A DNA stretch of 64,000 bases. Origin: Ruminococcus albus AD2013. GTDB taxonomy: Bacteria > Bacillota > Clostridia > Oscillospirales > Ruminococcaceae. The DNA lies in contig NZ_JAGS01000005.1 in assembly GCF_000526775.1 (NCBI RefSeq), positions 62,001 through 126,000 of the forward strand, given 5' to 3'. This document shows positions 51,289 through 60,719 of this stretch, piece after piece; the first letter of the stretch is position 1; each line of letters starts with the position of its first letter. Under the pieces are notes generated by a model. That model was not told the DNA's origin, searched no databases, and worked only from the letters and a program-made list of their open reading frames with translations. The position numbers were made by a program, and so were the translations under genes.

Positions 51289-52356
51289 TCAAATCAGACT
51301 TATAGTTCCTTTAAAAAGCTTCTCCATATATTCTTCCTGAAGTTCAGAAGAAATAGGAAATCCGCTTGCATTGATATGTCCACCGCCTCCAAGCTTTCTC
51401 GCAAGCTTTTCGACATTGATATCATTGTTTATGGAACGGAAGGATAATTTGGAACCTGTATTTATGATTGCAATGTCTCCTTCCGGAAAATCAGTTTTCA
51501 TTACTTCAAAAAGTTCCGGGGTGTGAGAGTCTGCAAAACAATAAATTGCCTTGTAAGAAACATCATCTATTGTAAGTACACACTTTTTGAATGACTCTCT
51601 TTTTGAGTTGATATAGTTTTCGTTTCTTCCTTTTTCCAGCATAAGTACAAAGTTTTCTCTTTTATCGAGGATCTTTGCTCCTTCTTCAGATATCTTTTTT
51701 GAAAAGATGTTGTCGAATATTTCCGGCTGGTAGATCCAAAATACAGTGTTCAGATCCAGAAACTTTGGATCTTTTTCAAAAACATTTACCCAATCCCAAG
51801 AATCATAAGCACTTATCATGAAAGCAAGTTCCTTAGCAAGAGAAAAATTTTTGATATACTTCGTAAGCCCATAGTACTTCAAAAAGTCGAAGGTTATTGA
51901 AGTTGCGGAAGGCTTTCCAATGGGTTCTTTGTAGTATTCGTCTATGAAAGTGTCTTTGATATGATCTGACTGAACAAATGCCCAGTCGTACTCATTCAGA
52001 AATTCAGCTGTTCTGTGGTGATCAAGCAAATAATACTTTTTTCTGTTATAGTGTTCGTTGATCTTTTCTGCAGTTTCCCTAGAACAGGATATATCTGTTA
52101 CAAACACTGCATTGTATTTGTTGGCAGCATATATAGATTTCATTATTTCGCGATCCATACTATTATTTGAGCAGTGAATGATCTCTATTTTTGAAAAAAT
52201 ACTTTTGAGAAGCACTGCAGGTCCTGAGCCATCAAGATCGTTATGGGTTAATAATAAAATCTTACTGTCAGGTTTAAGATTAGATTTTTCGATTTTATCT
52301 TTGAATTTTTCAAAAGGTGAGAGCATATCCAGCTCCTCAAAATTTAGTTCAAACAT
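51289..52356 (-). CDS. DHH-family phosphoesterase (355 aa)
   Basis: Conserved DHH motifs: ILLLTHNDLDGSGPAVLL (motif I, near 30), VFVTDISCS (II), YYLLDHHRTAEF (III, near 110). The C-terminal DHHA1 substrate motif is LARKLGGGGHINASGFPI near 325. The family cleaves small nucleotides: nanoRNA/pAp (NrnA), cyclic di-AMP intermediates, or single-stranded DNA (RecJ). The single-domain length favours an NrnA/oligoribonuclease-type enzyme. The start is the second ATG (52356), since AGGAGA is 2 nt from the first. Why a replicon carries it is unclear. Confidence 0.88.
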   Translation of the reverse strand: MFELNFEELDMLSPFEKFKDKIEKSNLKPDSKILLLTHNDLDGSGPAVLLKSIFSKIEIIHCSNNSMDREIMKSIYAANKYNAVFVTDISCSRETAEKINEHYNRKKYYLLDHHRTAEFLNEYDWAFVQSDHIKDTFIDEYYKEPIGKPSATSITFDFLKYYGLTKYIKNFSLAKELAFMISAYDSWDWVNVFEKDPKFLDLNTVFWIYQPEIFDNIFSKKISEEGAKILDKRENFVLMLEKGRNENYINSKRESFKKCVLTIDDVSYKAIYCFADSHTPELFEVMKTDFPEGDIAIINTGSKLSFRSINNDINVEKLARKLGGGGHINASGFPISSELQEEYMEKLFKGTISLI

Positions 52357-52371
52357 GATCATTCTCCTGTC

Positions 52372-52583
52372 TTATATTATATCATCATAATATTCTTCGT
52401 AATGATTTTCAGAGTAGTCCATTGCTATACCGAGCCTCATCCTTCGATATGTTAGTCCGCTGAAAGAACACCAAGGACAGCTGCAGTGAACTTTACCCTT
52501 ACTCAACTTTCCTTCCGGCTTGCAATTAATATTTTCCCTTTTTCTGATTCGAATTTTACGTAGATTTGTGATCTTTGTCCCAT
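52372..52583 (-). pseudogene. Small CxCPxC protein gene, possibly frameshifted
   Basis: The main frame reads TKITNLRKIRIRKRENIN, then PEGKLSKGKVHCSCPWCSFS, ending YYDDII. It resembles short Firmicutes proteins with GKLSKGxVHCSCPLC. The start ATG with AGGAGGAAAATATCA is in a different frame (MGQRSQIYVK, stop after 26 codons). One more G in the GGG after ATG would join them (MGTKITN...). So the gene is either frameshifted or uses a non-ATG start. Leader copy H lies upstream. Confidence 0.5.
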
Positions 52584-52617
52584 TGATATTTTCCTCCTAT
52601 GATTTTGAATTTTAAAA

Positions 52618-52655
52618 CTCCAAATATCAATTATAATACCTATGTTTTTATTATA
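52618..52655 (-). promoter_or_regulatory. Promoter plus leader element (copy H)
   Basis: GTTTC-N4-TATAAT, then GATATTTGGAG after 21 nt. A second TATAAT lies inside the spacer. Confidence 0.45.
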
Positions 52656-52699
52656 ATAGGAAACTTGGTACGATATAATGAAAAATGGAGTTTATCCTT

Positions 52700-52827
52700 G
52701 TGTCACGCGTGACACAAACAAATTTAAAATACAATCTTTTCAGAAATCTATTTATTTGAATTAACGGATGAAATCCACCCGGATAATATTCAGATTTCCT
52801 GTGCATCAAGTGTGACACGCGTGACAC
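52700..52827. repeat. Two double boxes with an iteron between
   Basis: GTGTCAC-GC-GTGACAC at 52700-52715 and GTGACAC-GC-GTGACAC at 52812-52827, with one ATTAACGGATGAAATCCA iteron (about 52761). A detached piece of the 45-50 kb array. Confidence 0.8.
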
Positions 52828-52904
52828 GCTCTATATCAAATTCAAGTGAATAAATAGTCATATACCTTCAATAGGTATCAATGTAATCCAAGTACGTTTG
52901 CTGT

Positions 52905-54496
52905 GTGAAGCCTCACACGACTAAAGTCGCGTGCTTCCTATAGTATCCTATCGGACACTCCCACTTTAGGTGGGCGGACTACGTTCCTACCATACAGCCT
53001 GAACTCAGAAAATTATGCTGTTTGAGCAATAAATTCTGCATTCAGGTTAACTAAGGTAGAGAACGTGCAGGTGCTTCTCTTACTGCATTGAGGTACTTTT
53101 GCCTCAATGAGCAACCTTGAATTCTCATCCAAGGATTTTAATATTTCACGTATGAAATATCTTGCCCCGATATTATACGAAGCAGATAGATCACAGTTGT
53201 AGGTCTTGCCATTTTGAAATTTGCATAGCTCATAAGTATTGAAACCACCGAATTTACCACGAAGTACAAAACCACTGCCATCGTAGGCAAGGCGTGACGT
53301 ATTCCATGCACAGATATGGCTTACTCTCATACCCAGTCTGTGAGCTTTATTCGTTACAATAGACTGAACTTCCTGACTGCGCCACAGCTTGAGCTTCTGC
53401 TTTTTAGAACCGCGGACCTTACCGTTCTTATCTAAATGCTCAAATACAATAACATCTGCATTATAAAGAACGGCTATATCTACGATGCAGTTCGCAGTTT
53501 TTATGGCAATGTTGTGATTGATGCCTTTGGCTTTTGCCCAAAGCCTTGGTGTTTTATAGTTACCATGCTGCTGAGCTTTTTTGATACGGTTAACACAATG
53601 CATAAGATGGTCTGTTTCTTTGGTAAGCTTACAAAAATGCCTTCCAAGAATAGTGCCATCTGAACGCATTACGGAAATCGTAGCGGCAGTGTTGATACCA
53701 AGATCTACAGCAACAATGGTCTGTTCATACACAGATATATCTGCAAGTTTGACCTTTTCCTCGAACGGAAAGTCCAAAAACCACTCCTTGCCTCGTTTTT
53801 GAAGTGTTGGAGCGCATTGCTTGCGAAAACTGCAATGTCTGTATATATAATCCATATCAGACTTTTTAAGGTTTATCGTAATCCAGTCCCATGTATTACG
53901 AATGTAGACTTTGATCTGGGCAGTATAATCACCGGTCTGATTGTACATTCCTGTACGATACATAGACGGGAATGAATAACCTGCTTTTGGATACGATGGT
54001 TCTCTGCCTACAGGATCTTTTATCCAATTGGCGAGATTGCTTTTGTAAGATGATACCTTGCCTATAGCCTCGTTAATAGCACCACGGCGCAGATAGCTTG
54101 GCATCTTATAGAATTTTGTATCAAAATCATAAATTGGATCGGGATTATCTTTTGTAGCATGGATCAGTGTTTCGATATATGTGAGTCTGTGCAGCTCTTT
54201 TAATGCAACTATGTTATCCCAATGATCCAGACAAACGCTGATAAGGTAATCTACAGCATGTCTGTATACGATAACAGTATCTTTAAAGATGTTGTTGTAA
54301 TGCTTGATCTTAACGCTGTATGTCGTATATATCTGCATACTGCAGACTCCCTCTTTCTACTTGGTTTTTGAGAATTAATGTAATCTGTTACATGTTTATG
54401 TTTAAGACTTCTGTCGCTTACAGTTGCTACAAAATACGATGGATTCCATATATATTATAGCAGATTTATTTAAGAATAAAAAATTATATATACTTA
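52905..54496 (-). mobile_element. TnpB-only element, copy 1
   Basis: The right end starts at GTGAAGCCTCAC (52905) with hairpins CACGCGAC-TTTA-GTCGTGTG and CCGCCCACC...GTGGGAG on the minus strand, as expected for an omega RNA. Sequence shared with copies 2 and 3 extends to about 54496. No tnpA. It was inserted between iteron/box remnants. Confidence 0.8.
53013..54338 (-). CDS. tnpB: TnpB (RNA-guided nuclease family), copy 1
   Basis: 441 residues. RuvC-I is AVDLGINTAATISV, RuvC-II is VIVFEHLDKNG, RuvC-III is NCDLSASYNIGARYF. The zinc-finger region is degenerate (HICAWNTS then ELCKFQ and YNCD). Over 95 percent identical to the copies at 55176 and 62315; some differences are at Val/Thr and Asn/Ala positions in the middle. 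It is expected to cut DNA matching the guide taken from the right-end flank. A 15-codon leader (MESIVFCSNCKRQKS) lies upstream at 54402-54449 in all copies. Confidence 0.9.
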   Translation of the reverse strand: MQIYTTYSVKIKHYNNIFKDTVIVYRHAVDYLISVCLDHWDNIVALKELHRLTYIETLIHATKDNPDPIYDFDTKFYKMPSYLRRGAINEAIGKVSSYKSNLANWIKDPVGREPSYPKAGYSFPSMYRTGMYNQTGDYTAQIKVYIRNTWDWITINLKKSDMDYIYRHCSFRKQCAPTLQKRGKEWFLDFPFEEKVKLADISVYEQTIVAVDLGINTAATISVMRSDGTILGRHFCKLTKETDHLMHCVNRIKKAQQHGNYKTPRLWAKAKGINHNIAIKTANCIVDIAVLYNADVIVFEHLDKNGKVRGSKKQKLKLWRSQEVQSIVTNKAHRLGMRVSHICAWNTSRLAYDGSGFVLRGKFGGFNTYELCKFQNGKTYNCDLSASYNIGARYFIREILKSLDENSRLLIEAKVPQCSKRSTCTFSTLVNLNAEFIAQTA

Positions 54497-54513
54497 AAAG
54501 CTTTGCTGTGATT

Positions 54514-55066
54514 GTGTCACGCGTGACACGCCTAATACCAGAAACAAGTGAATCATGGCTTTTATTCTTAATAGATGCCATTGAAATCCAATGCAGGGGA
54601 GTTCTAGTCCCCTTATTTACTGGCATAACCATTATTGGGGCAAATAAAATCTATGTGCGTGCGCTGTGTCACGTGTGACACAAACTAATCTAAAACGCAG
54701 AATCTCTGTTAGTTCCGATTTTGAATTAACGGATGAAATCCACTCAATTAACGGATAAAATCCACCCGAGAAATGTTCTTAGTCCCTGTGTATCAAGTGT
54801 GACACGCCTAATACCAGAAACAAGTGAATCATGGATTTTATTCTAAATAGATGTCATTGAAATCCAAAGCAGGGGAGTTCTAGTTCCCTTATTTACTGGC
54901 ATAACCATTATTGGGAGAAATGAAATCTATGTGCTTACGCTGTGTCACGTGTGACACAAACTAATCTGAAACGCAGAATCTCTGTTAGTTTCGATTTTGA
55001 ATTAACGGATGAAATCCACTCAATTAACGGATGAAATCCACCCGAGAAATGTTCTCAGGTCAAGTG
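54514..55066. repeat. Two copies of a repeated unit (U1, U2) with boxes and iterons
   Basis: U1 (54531-54806) and U2 (54807-55066) share CCTAATACCAGAAACAAG, a GGGGA/TCCCC hairpin, a double box with centre GT (54666, 54942) and two iterons. A third copy, U3, is at 56689-56972 beyond the next TnpB element. A perfect double box at 54514-54529 precedes U1. The short ORFs across this stretch are shadows. Confidence 0.75.
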
Positions 55067-55067
55067 T

Positions 55068-56654
55068 GTGAAGCCTCACACGACTAAAGTCGCGTGCTTC
55101 CTATAGTATCCTATCGGACACTCCCACTTTAGGTGGGCGGACTACGTTCCTACCATACAGCCTGAACTCAGAAAATTATGCTGTTTGAGCAATAAATTCT
55201 GCATTCAGGTTAACTAAGGTAGAGAACGTGCAGGTGCTTCTCTTACTGCATTGAGGTACTTTAGCCTCAATGAGCAACCTTGAATTCTCATCCAAGGATT
55301 TTAATATTTCACGTATGAAATATCTTGCCCCGATATTATACGAAGCAGATAGATCACAGTTGTAGGTCTTGCCATTTTGAAATTTGCATAGCTCATAGGT
55401 ATTGAAACCACCGAATTTACCACGAAGTACAAAACCACTGCCATCGTAGGCAAGGCGTGACGTATTCCATGCACAGATATGGCTTACTCTCATACCTAGT
55501 CTGTGAGCTTTATTCGTTACAATAGACTGTACTTCCTGACTGCGCCACAGCTTGAGTTTCTGCTTTTTAGAACCGCGGACCTTACCGTTCTTGTCTAAAT
55601 GCTCAAATACAATAACATCTGCATTATAAAGAACGGCTATATCTACGATGCAGGCAGCAGTTTTAGTGGCAATGTCGTGATTGATTCCTTTGGCTTTTGC
55701 CCAAAGCCTTGGTGTTTTATAGTTACCATGCTGCTGAGCTTTTTTGATACGGTTAACACAATGCATAAGATGGTCTGTTTCTTTGGGAAGCTTACAAAAA
55801 TGCCTTCCAAGAATAGTGCCATCTGAACGCATTACGGAAACCGTAGCAGCGGTGTTTATTCCAAGGTCTACAGCAACAATGGTCTGTTCATACACAGATA
55901 TATCTGCAAGTTTGACCTTTTCCTCAAACGGAAAGTCCAAAAACCACTCCTTGCCTCGTTTTTGAAGTGTTGGAGCGCATTGCTTGCGAAAACTGCAATG
56001 TCTGTATATATAATCCATATCAGACTTTTTAAGGTTTATCGTAATCCAGTCCCATGTATTACGAATGTAGACTTTGATCTGGGCAGTATAATCACCGGTC
56101 TGATTGTACATTCCTGTACGATACATAGACGGGAATGAATAACCTGCTTTTGGATACGATGGTTCTCTGCCTACAGGATCTTTTATCCAATTGGCGAGAT
56201 TGCTTTTGTAAGATGATACCTTGCCGATAGCCTCGTTTATAGCACCACGACGCAGATAGCTTGGCATCTTATAGAATTTGGCATCAAAATCATAAATTGG
56301 ATCGGGATTATCTTTTGTAGCATGGATCAGTGTTTCGATATATGTGAGTCTACTCACCCCTTTGAATGTAACAATGTTATCCCAATGATCCAGACAAACG
56401 CTGATAAGGTAATCTACAGCATGTCTGTATACGATAACGGTATCTTTAAAGATGTTGTTGTAATGCTTGATCTTAACGCTATAAGTCGTATATATCTGCA
56501 TACTGCCGACTCCCTCCTTCTACTTAGTTCTTTGAGAATTAATGTAATCTGTTACCTGTTTAAGACTTCTGTCGCTTACAGTTGCTACAAAATACGATGG
56601 ATTCCATATATATTATAGCAGATTTATTTAAGAATAAAAAATTATATATACTTA
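55068..56654 (-). mobile_element. TnpB-only element, copy 2
   Basis: Same right end and left region as copy 1. It was inserted after U2, 22 nt beyond its last iteron, at TTCTCAGGTCAAGTGT. Confidence 0.8.
55176..56501 (-). CDS. tnpB: TnpB (RNA-guided nuclease family), copy 2
   Basis: 441 residues with the same motifs as the copy at 53013. It differs at a few positions (e.g. VTFKGVSRLTY near residue 44, AATVSV in RuvC-I, and KTAACIVDIA). The ATG context (ACTCGGCAGTATG) lacks a strong SD in all copies, although GGAGGGAGTC lies about 10 nt further up. Confidence 0.9.
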   Translation of the reverse strand: MQIYTTYSVKIKHYNNIFKDTVIVYRHAVDYLISVCLDHWDNIVTFKGVSRLTYIETLIHATKDNPDPIYDFDAKFYKMPSYLRRGAINEAIGKVSSYKSNLANWIKDPVGREPSYPKAGYSFPSMYRTGMYNQTGDYTAQIKVYIRNTWDWITINLKKSDMDYIYRHCSFRKQCAPTLQKRGKEWFLDFPFEEKVKLADISVYEQTIVAVDLGINTAATVSVMRSDGTILGRHFCKLPKETDHLMHCVNRIKKAQQHGNYKTPRLWAKAKGINHDIATKTAACIVDIAVLYNADVIVFEHLDKNGKVRGSKKQKLKLWRSQEVQSIVTNKAHRLGMRVSHICAWNTSRLAYDGSGFVLRGKFGGFNTYELCKFQNGKTYNCDLSASYNIGARYFIREILKSLDENSRLLIEAKVPQCSKRSTCTFSTLVNLNAEFIAQTA

Positions 56655-56671
56655 AAAGCTTTGCTGTGATT

Positions 56672-56972
56672 GTGTCACGCGTGACACGCCTAATACCAGA
56701 AACAAGTGAATCATGGCTTTTATTCTTAATAGATGCCATTGAAATCCAAAGCAGGGGAGTTCTAGTCCCCTTATTTACTGGCATAACCATTATTGGAACA
56801 AATGAAATCTATGTGCTTACGCTGTGTCACGTGTGACACAAACTAATCTGAAACGCAGAATCTCTGTTAGTTTCGATTTTGAATTAACGGATGAAATCCA
56901 CTCAATTAACGGATAAAATCCACCCGAGAAATGTCCTCAGCCCCTGTGTATCAAGTGTGACACCCGTGACAC
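56672..56972. repeat. Third copy of the repeated unit (U3) with boxes
   Basis: Double boxes at 56672-56687, 56824-56839 (centre GT) and 56957-56972 (centre CC), two iterons near 56882-56925, and the GGGGA/TCCCC hairpin. The following 57000-57296 contain a further box at 57177-57192 and a TTTTC-N3-TATAAT site near 57125 with no gene that I can support behind it. Confidence 0.75.
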
Positions 56973-57176
56973 AAATTAAAAAGGCTTCGTATCCTTATAA
57001 GGACAAAGGCGAAAATATACGGATAAGTTTTACACTTAGCTGACTTTTCTTTAAGGATTTTCCACTGTGTAGAAGCGGCAGGGAAGTTTTGCTAATAGAT
57101 ATTAAAATACTTGCCTTTTGTATTATAGTAGAAAATTCAGTTAAGTAAAATGAAAAATAAAAATAGAATTTATTTT

Positions 57177-57192
57177 GTGTCACGCGTGACAC
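57177..57192. repeat. Isolated double box (GTGTCAC-GC-GTGACAC)
   Basis: Perfect copy 34 nt from the terminator of the adhesin gene. Confidence 0.8.
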
Positions 57193-57225
57193 GAAACACT
57201 AAGACGGAAGACTATTTAAGATACG

Positions 57226-57262
57226 AAAAGGCAGCTAAGCTTTTACACTTAGCTGTCTTTTC
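57226..57262 (-). terminator. Terminator after the adhesin gene
   Basis: AAAGACAGCTAAG / CTTAGCTGCCTTTT hairpin on the minus strand, 35 nt after the stop. Confidence 0.7.
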
Positions 57263-57296
57263 TCAAAGGATGTATGATAATAAAGGCGCTGTTAAA

Positions 57297-60200
57297 TTAG
57301 ATTTCTTTCTTCTTGCCTATTGCAACGTATGTCAGAACTATAAGTCCTGCCACAGCACCTGCGCCGGCTGTCAAAGGAAGAGCAGTGTTTACATCAACGC
57401 TTGTCTTAGGAACCTTTTCATCCCTCAGCTTATCGTGAATGACCTGACCGCCTGTAGTGATCTCGAACCAGTGCTTTTCGTCATTGATAAGATAACCCTC
57501 GGGAGCATCAAACTCTTCGAAGTAGTACTTGCCATATCCGAGCTCTTCGATATTAATCTCGAAGGTCACAGAACCATCTGAACCTGTACGCTGTTCGGAT
57601 ACAACAGTACCGTCAGCTCTGCAGATCCTTATTCCTGTGTTAGGCAGGGTAGTGGATTCAGAAATATCAGTTTTAGTTATGGTAACAAGTGCAGGCTTTG
57701 GTCTGTTTGTCATATCAGCTCTTACTACGACACCATCCTCACGTATCTCAAATCTGTAGAGAGATTCATCGATGATGTAGCCCTCGGGAGCATCATACTC
57801 CTGGTAGTAGTACTCACCGTATTCAAGTTCCTTGAAGGTGATTTTTCCGTTTTCATCGGTGTAATCTTCAAAGATAACGTTCTTGTCCTTGTCGTAGATC
57901 CTGAAGCCTGTGTTGGGCAGTGCTTCAGATGATACGATATCTGTCTTTGTTATCTCTATATCACCACGCTTGATGTCATTGTAGAAGCCGGAAGCGAAAT
58001 CACCGTCTGCATCTCTGTTTGTTACAACTGCGATATCGCCGTCATCTCTAATAGCTGCAGGGTAGTAACCATCATCAACATTGAAGCCCTCGGGAGCCGC
58101 TGCTTCATGTACGATATAATCGCCCAGTCTCAGATTTGACATTTCGTAGATACCGTCTGCAGTTTCGACAAGATTGCCAAGATATTCATCGACTTCATCT
58201 ACAAATCCGTTAGAGTTAGTATCCTTCCATACATCAAATACTGCTCCTGAAAGAACATGGTCAGGGTATCTGGAATCGTACTTTGTAAGAGTTATCTTAC
58301 CCTTCTTTTCTACCTCAAAGAATCCTTCTTTATTCTCTCTGTTATTGATATAAACAGTCTGTCCATCAGCTTCAACAACAGCTACATATTCATTAGGATC
58401 AATGATGTAATTCTCAGGTGCCGCTGTTTCCTTTACGATATACTGTCCCAGTCTGAGGCCTTCTATGTGGTAATTTCCGGTACCACGTGTAACTACCTCT
58501 CCGGCTTCTCCGTCAGGAGTATCCTCTTCGATCACTTCTTCTGTTGTTTCATAAAGAGTTCCCACTTCTGTATCGCCGTCATCAAGAGTACCGTTCTTGT
58601 TTTCATCTTTCCATACAGTGAATTCCGCACCGGAGATAGGTTCATTTGTATCAGAATCGACCTTGTTGAGCTCGATGTTGCCCTTGGCAGGTCTTTCCTT
58701 GAATACAACATTGCCGTTTTCGTCTGTAGTATTACCGATAGTCAGGTTCTGACCGTCCTCGGTGATTTCAAAAGCGATAGGTGCTCTGTATACAACATAA
58801 CCGTAAGGAGCCTTTGTTTCTCTTACGAGATATTTACCGCCTTCGATCCTGTCGGAAACATACTCGCCGTTGTTGTTATCATTGAGCGTTCCAACCTTAA
58901 CATCAGCTTCATCAAGCTGACCATTTTCGTTAGTATCATTCCACAGTTCAAAAGTTGCACCGGAAAGTCTTTCACCGTTTTCAGAATCGAGTTTCAGAAG
59001 AGAAACCTGACCGTAAATGCTTTCCTTATTATTTGCAAATGTTACTGTTGCAACCTCGGGCTTATCTGTCAGGCTGTATCCGCTGACATGAACGTTCTTA
59101 GGATCCTCTGCAGCGTAACCATCATTATATGCCTTTGAATTTTCTCTTACAGTTTCAGTCACAACATAATCCATACCATCTTCATCGGCAGGAATGTTTT
59201 TGATCTTCATTACTGTATCAGCTTCAGCACCGGAGTTGAATCTGAAGTTTGTTGCTTCACTTGCATTTGTAGTCGTTCCTGTAAAGGTATAGTCGCTTGA
59301 AGAAAGGCTATCCCAGCTTGCCTTAACATAGTATGTCTTACCATCTTCGCCTATTGTGGACAGGTTGAAGGAAATGGAAGTCATATATTCGGCTGCCTTT
59401 TCATCATCGATAATATTTCCGTTAATTTCCCACAGCTTAGTCAGCTCGATATCGCCGTAGCTTGCTACCTGATAATTGATCTCGCCTTCAACAGGGTCAA
59501 TTCTCATTGCATCAAATGCAAGATCCTGGCAGTCTTCGTCAGAGCTGTTTCTTGCTTTTCTTGGATCAAAACTGTGATTATAGATTGTCCAAGTGTCTGC
59601 AGCATCATACTCATCAGTCCTTATAGGCGAAATAACAGTTTTGGAAGCTGTCGGTCTTTTCTCAGAACTTATGGTATATACTGTACCGTTTGTAGATATA
59701 TTATCAGCACCCCACTGAGACTTGAGAGCTGTGCCAGTTGCATTTGCCCAGTTTCCTTTTGCACCCTTTATATCAACGCTACCGGTATACTTGTTGTCAG
59801 CAAAATCATACTGAAGAACAACTTTGTCTGCTGTAGATTTCAGACTGTTAGGAAAGTTATTATGAGTATCAGCCCAATTCTTCATGGACTTAACGATTTT
59901 ATTGTATTCATCAACGATTCCCGTGCAGCTGCTGTTCTTGCTTATAACAGCACCTCCTGCAGTTGGCTTGTAGTAATCAAGGAGGCTTGAACTGGTAGAG
60001 ATCGTTCTTCCGTTGGCATCCTTAGTAACGAGTTCCATAGTTTTAGAATCTCTGTATCCGCATACAAGTTCCCAGATGATAAACTGAGTTGCAATATAGC
60101 AGTCTGCAACACTCTTACTCTTTCCCTGGACTCTTCCGCCGTAGCCATAGTACATAGCTGCGGCTATTGCCTTTCCGGTCGGAGTATCTTTGACCTTATT

Positions 60201-60656
60201 CCAGTAACCTGTGTAGCCATTAGTAGATGTGTATTCGACGATCTTTCCGTCTGAATCAAAAAATCCGGCAGCAAAGGAGTGTGCTGTAGGTCTGAGGCAG
60301 ATACCAAGATTGGAATTTGCCCCGGTACCCTTCATCTCATACATTACCATCTGGTGCATTCCACCGCCCTCAGTAAGTCCTATTGCCTCTGTAGTAGATC
60401 CGTTTGAATTACGGAACTTTACAGCGCCGCCATATGTTGCGTGCTCGCTTGGAGAATCATATGCAGTAAAGGGAAGTTTGGAGGTATAATTATAGTAAAT
60501 ACCATCAGCCTGCTCCAAAGTTACCTTTCCGTCCTTGAACCACAGTGAGCCTTCAGCCGCTGAACTGATAATCGGAACCATTGAATTGAACGCCATGAGT
60601 GTAGCCATTGTAGCAGCGGACATTCTTGCGATGAGCTTTTTTCTGTTTTTCTGCAT
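57297..60656 (-). CDS. Cell-wall adhesin: thioester domain, SpaA/Cna-B repeats, LPLTA anchor
   Basis: 1119 residues. A signal peptide is followed by a thioester (TED-like) domain to about 260, with Cys in LGICLRPTAHS and Gln in ADCYIATQFIIWELVCG as the likely isopeptide-like pair. A Cna-B-like domain (about 400-545) and five SpaA-type repeats follow, each starting GxIxLxKxD and ending APEGY. Three of the repeats carry inserted DxNxNGxxDxxD loops that should bind calcium. The C-terminus is LPLTAGAG, a hydrophobic helix and KKKEI, a sortase substrate of the LPxTA type. Such proteins bind host or plant surfaces covalently. ATG at 60656 is chosen because GGATG lies 10 nt upstream; no sortase gene is in the window. 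Confidence 0.88.
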   Translation of the reverse strand: MQKNRKKLIARMSAATMATLMAFNSMVPIISSAAEGSLWFKDGKVTLEQADGIYYNYTSKLPFTAYDSPSEHATYGGAVKFRNSNGSTTEAIGLTEGGGMHQMVMYEMKGTGANSNLGICLRPTAHSFAAGFFDSDGKIVEYTSTNGYTGYWNKVKDTPTGKAIAAAMYYGYGGRVQGKSKSVADCYIATQFIIWELVCGYRDSKTMELVTKDANGRTISTSSSLLDYYKPTAGGAVISKNSSCTGIVDEYNKIVKSMKNWADTHNNFPNSLKSTADKVVLQYDFADNKYTGSVDIKGAKGNWANATGTALKSQWGADNISTNGTVYTISSEKRPTASKTVISPIRTDEYDAADTWTIYNHSFDPRKARNSSDEDCQDLAFDAMRIDPVEGEINYQVASYGDIELTKLWEINGNIIDDEKAAEYMTSISFNLSTIGEDGKTYYVKASWDSLSSSDYTFTGTTTNASEATNFRFNSGAEADTVMKIKNIPADEDGMDYVVTETVRENSKAYNDGYAAEDPKNVHVSGYSLTDKPEVATVTFANNKESIYGQVSLLKLDSENGERLSGATFELWNDTNENGQLDEADVKVGTLNDNNNGEYVSDRIEGGKYLVRETKAPYGYVVYRAPIAFEITEDGQNLTIGNTTDENGNVVFKERPAKGNIELNKVDSDTNEPISGAEFTVWKDENKNGTLDDGDTEVGTLYETTEEVIEEDTPDGEAGEVVTRGTGNYHIEGLRLGQYIVKETAAPENYIIDPNEYVAVVEADGQTVYINNRENKEGFFEVEKKGKITLTKYDSRYPDHVLSGAVFDVWKDTNSNGFVDEVDEYLGNLVETADGIYEMSNLRLGDYIVHEAAAPEGFNVDDGYYPAAIRDDGDIAVVTNRDADGDFASGFYNDIKRGDIEITKTDIVSSEALPNTGFRIYDKDKNVIFEDYTDENGKITFKELEYGEYYYQEYDAPEGYIIDESLYRFEIREDGVVVRADMTNRPKPALVTITKTDISESTTLPNTGIRICRADGTVVSEQRTGSDGSVTFEINIEELGYGKYYFEEFDAPEGYLINDEKHWFEITTGGQVIHDKLRDEKVPKTSVDVNTALPLTAGAGAVAGLIVLTYVAIGKKKEI

Positions 60657-60719
60657 AAAAAAATACATCCTTTCTTTTTTTTATGTAATTTAAAGAGTAT
60701 GTTTTCCCTCTTGAAAACA

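Noticed and set aside
58257..59138. Plus-strand ORF of 293 residues
   Set aside because: Lies entirely antisense to the SpaA repeats of the adhesin gene; no SD and low-complexity hydrophobic product, a shadow of repeat codons.
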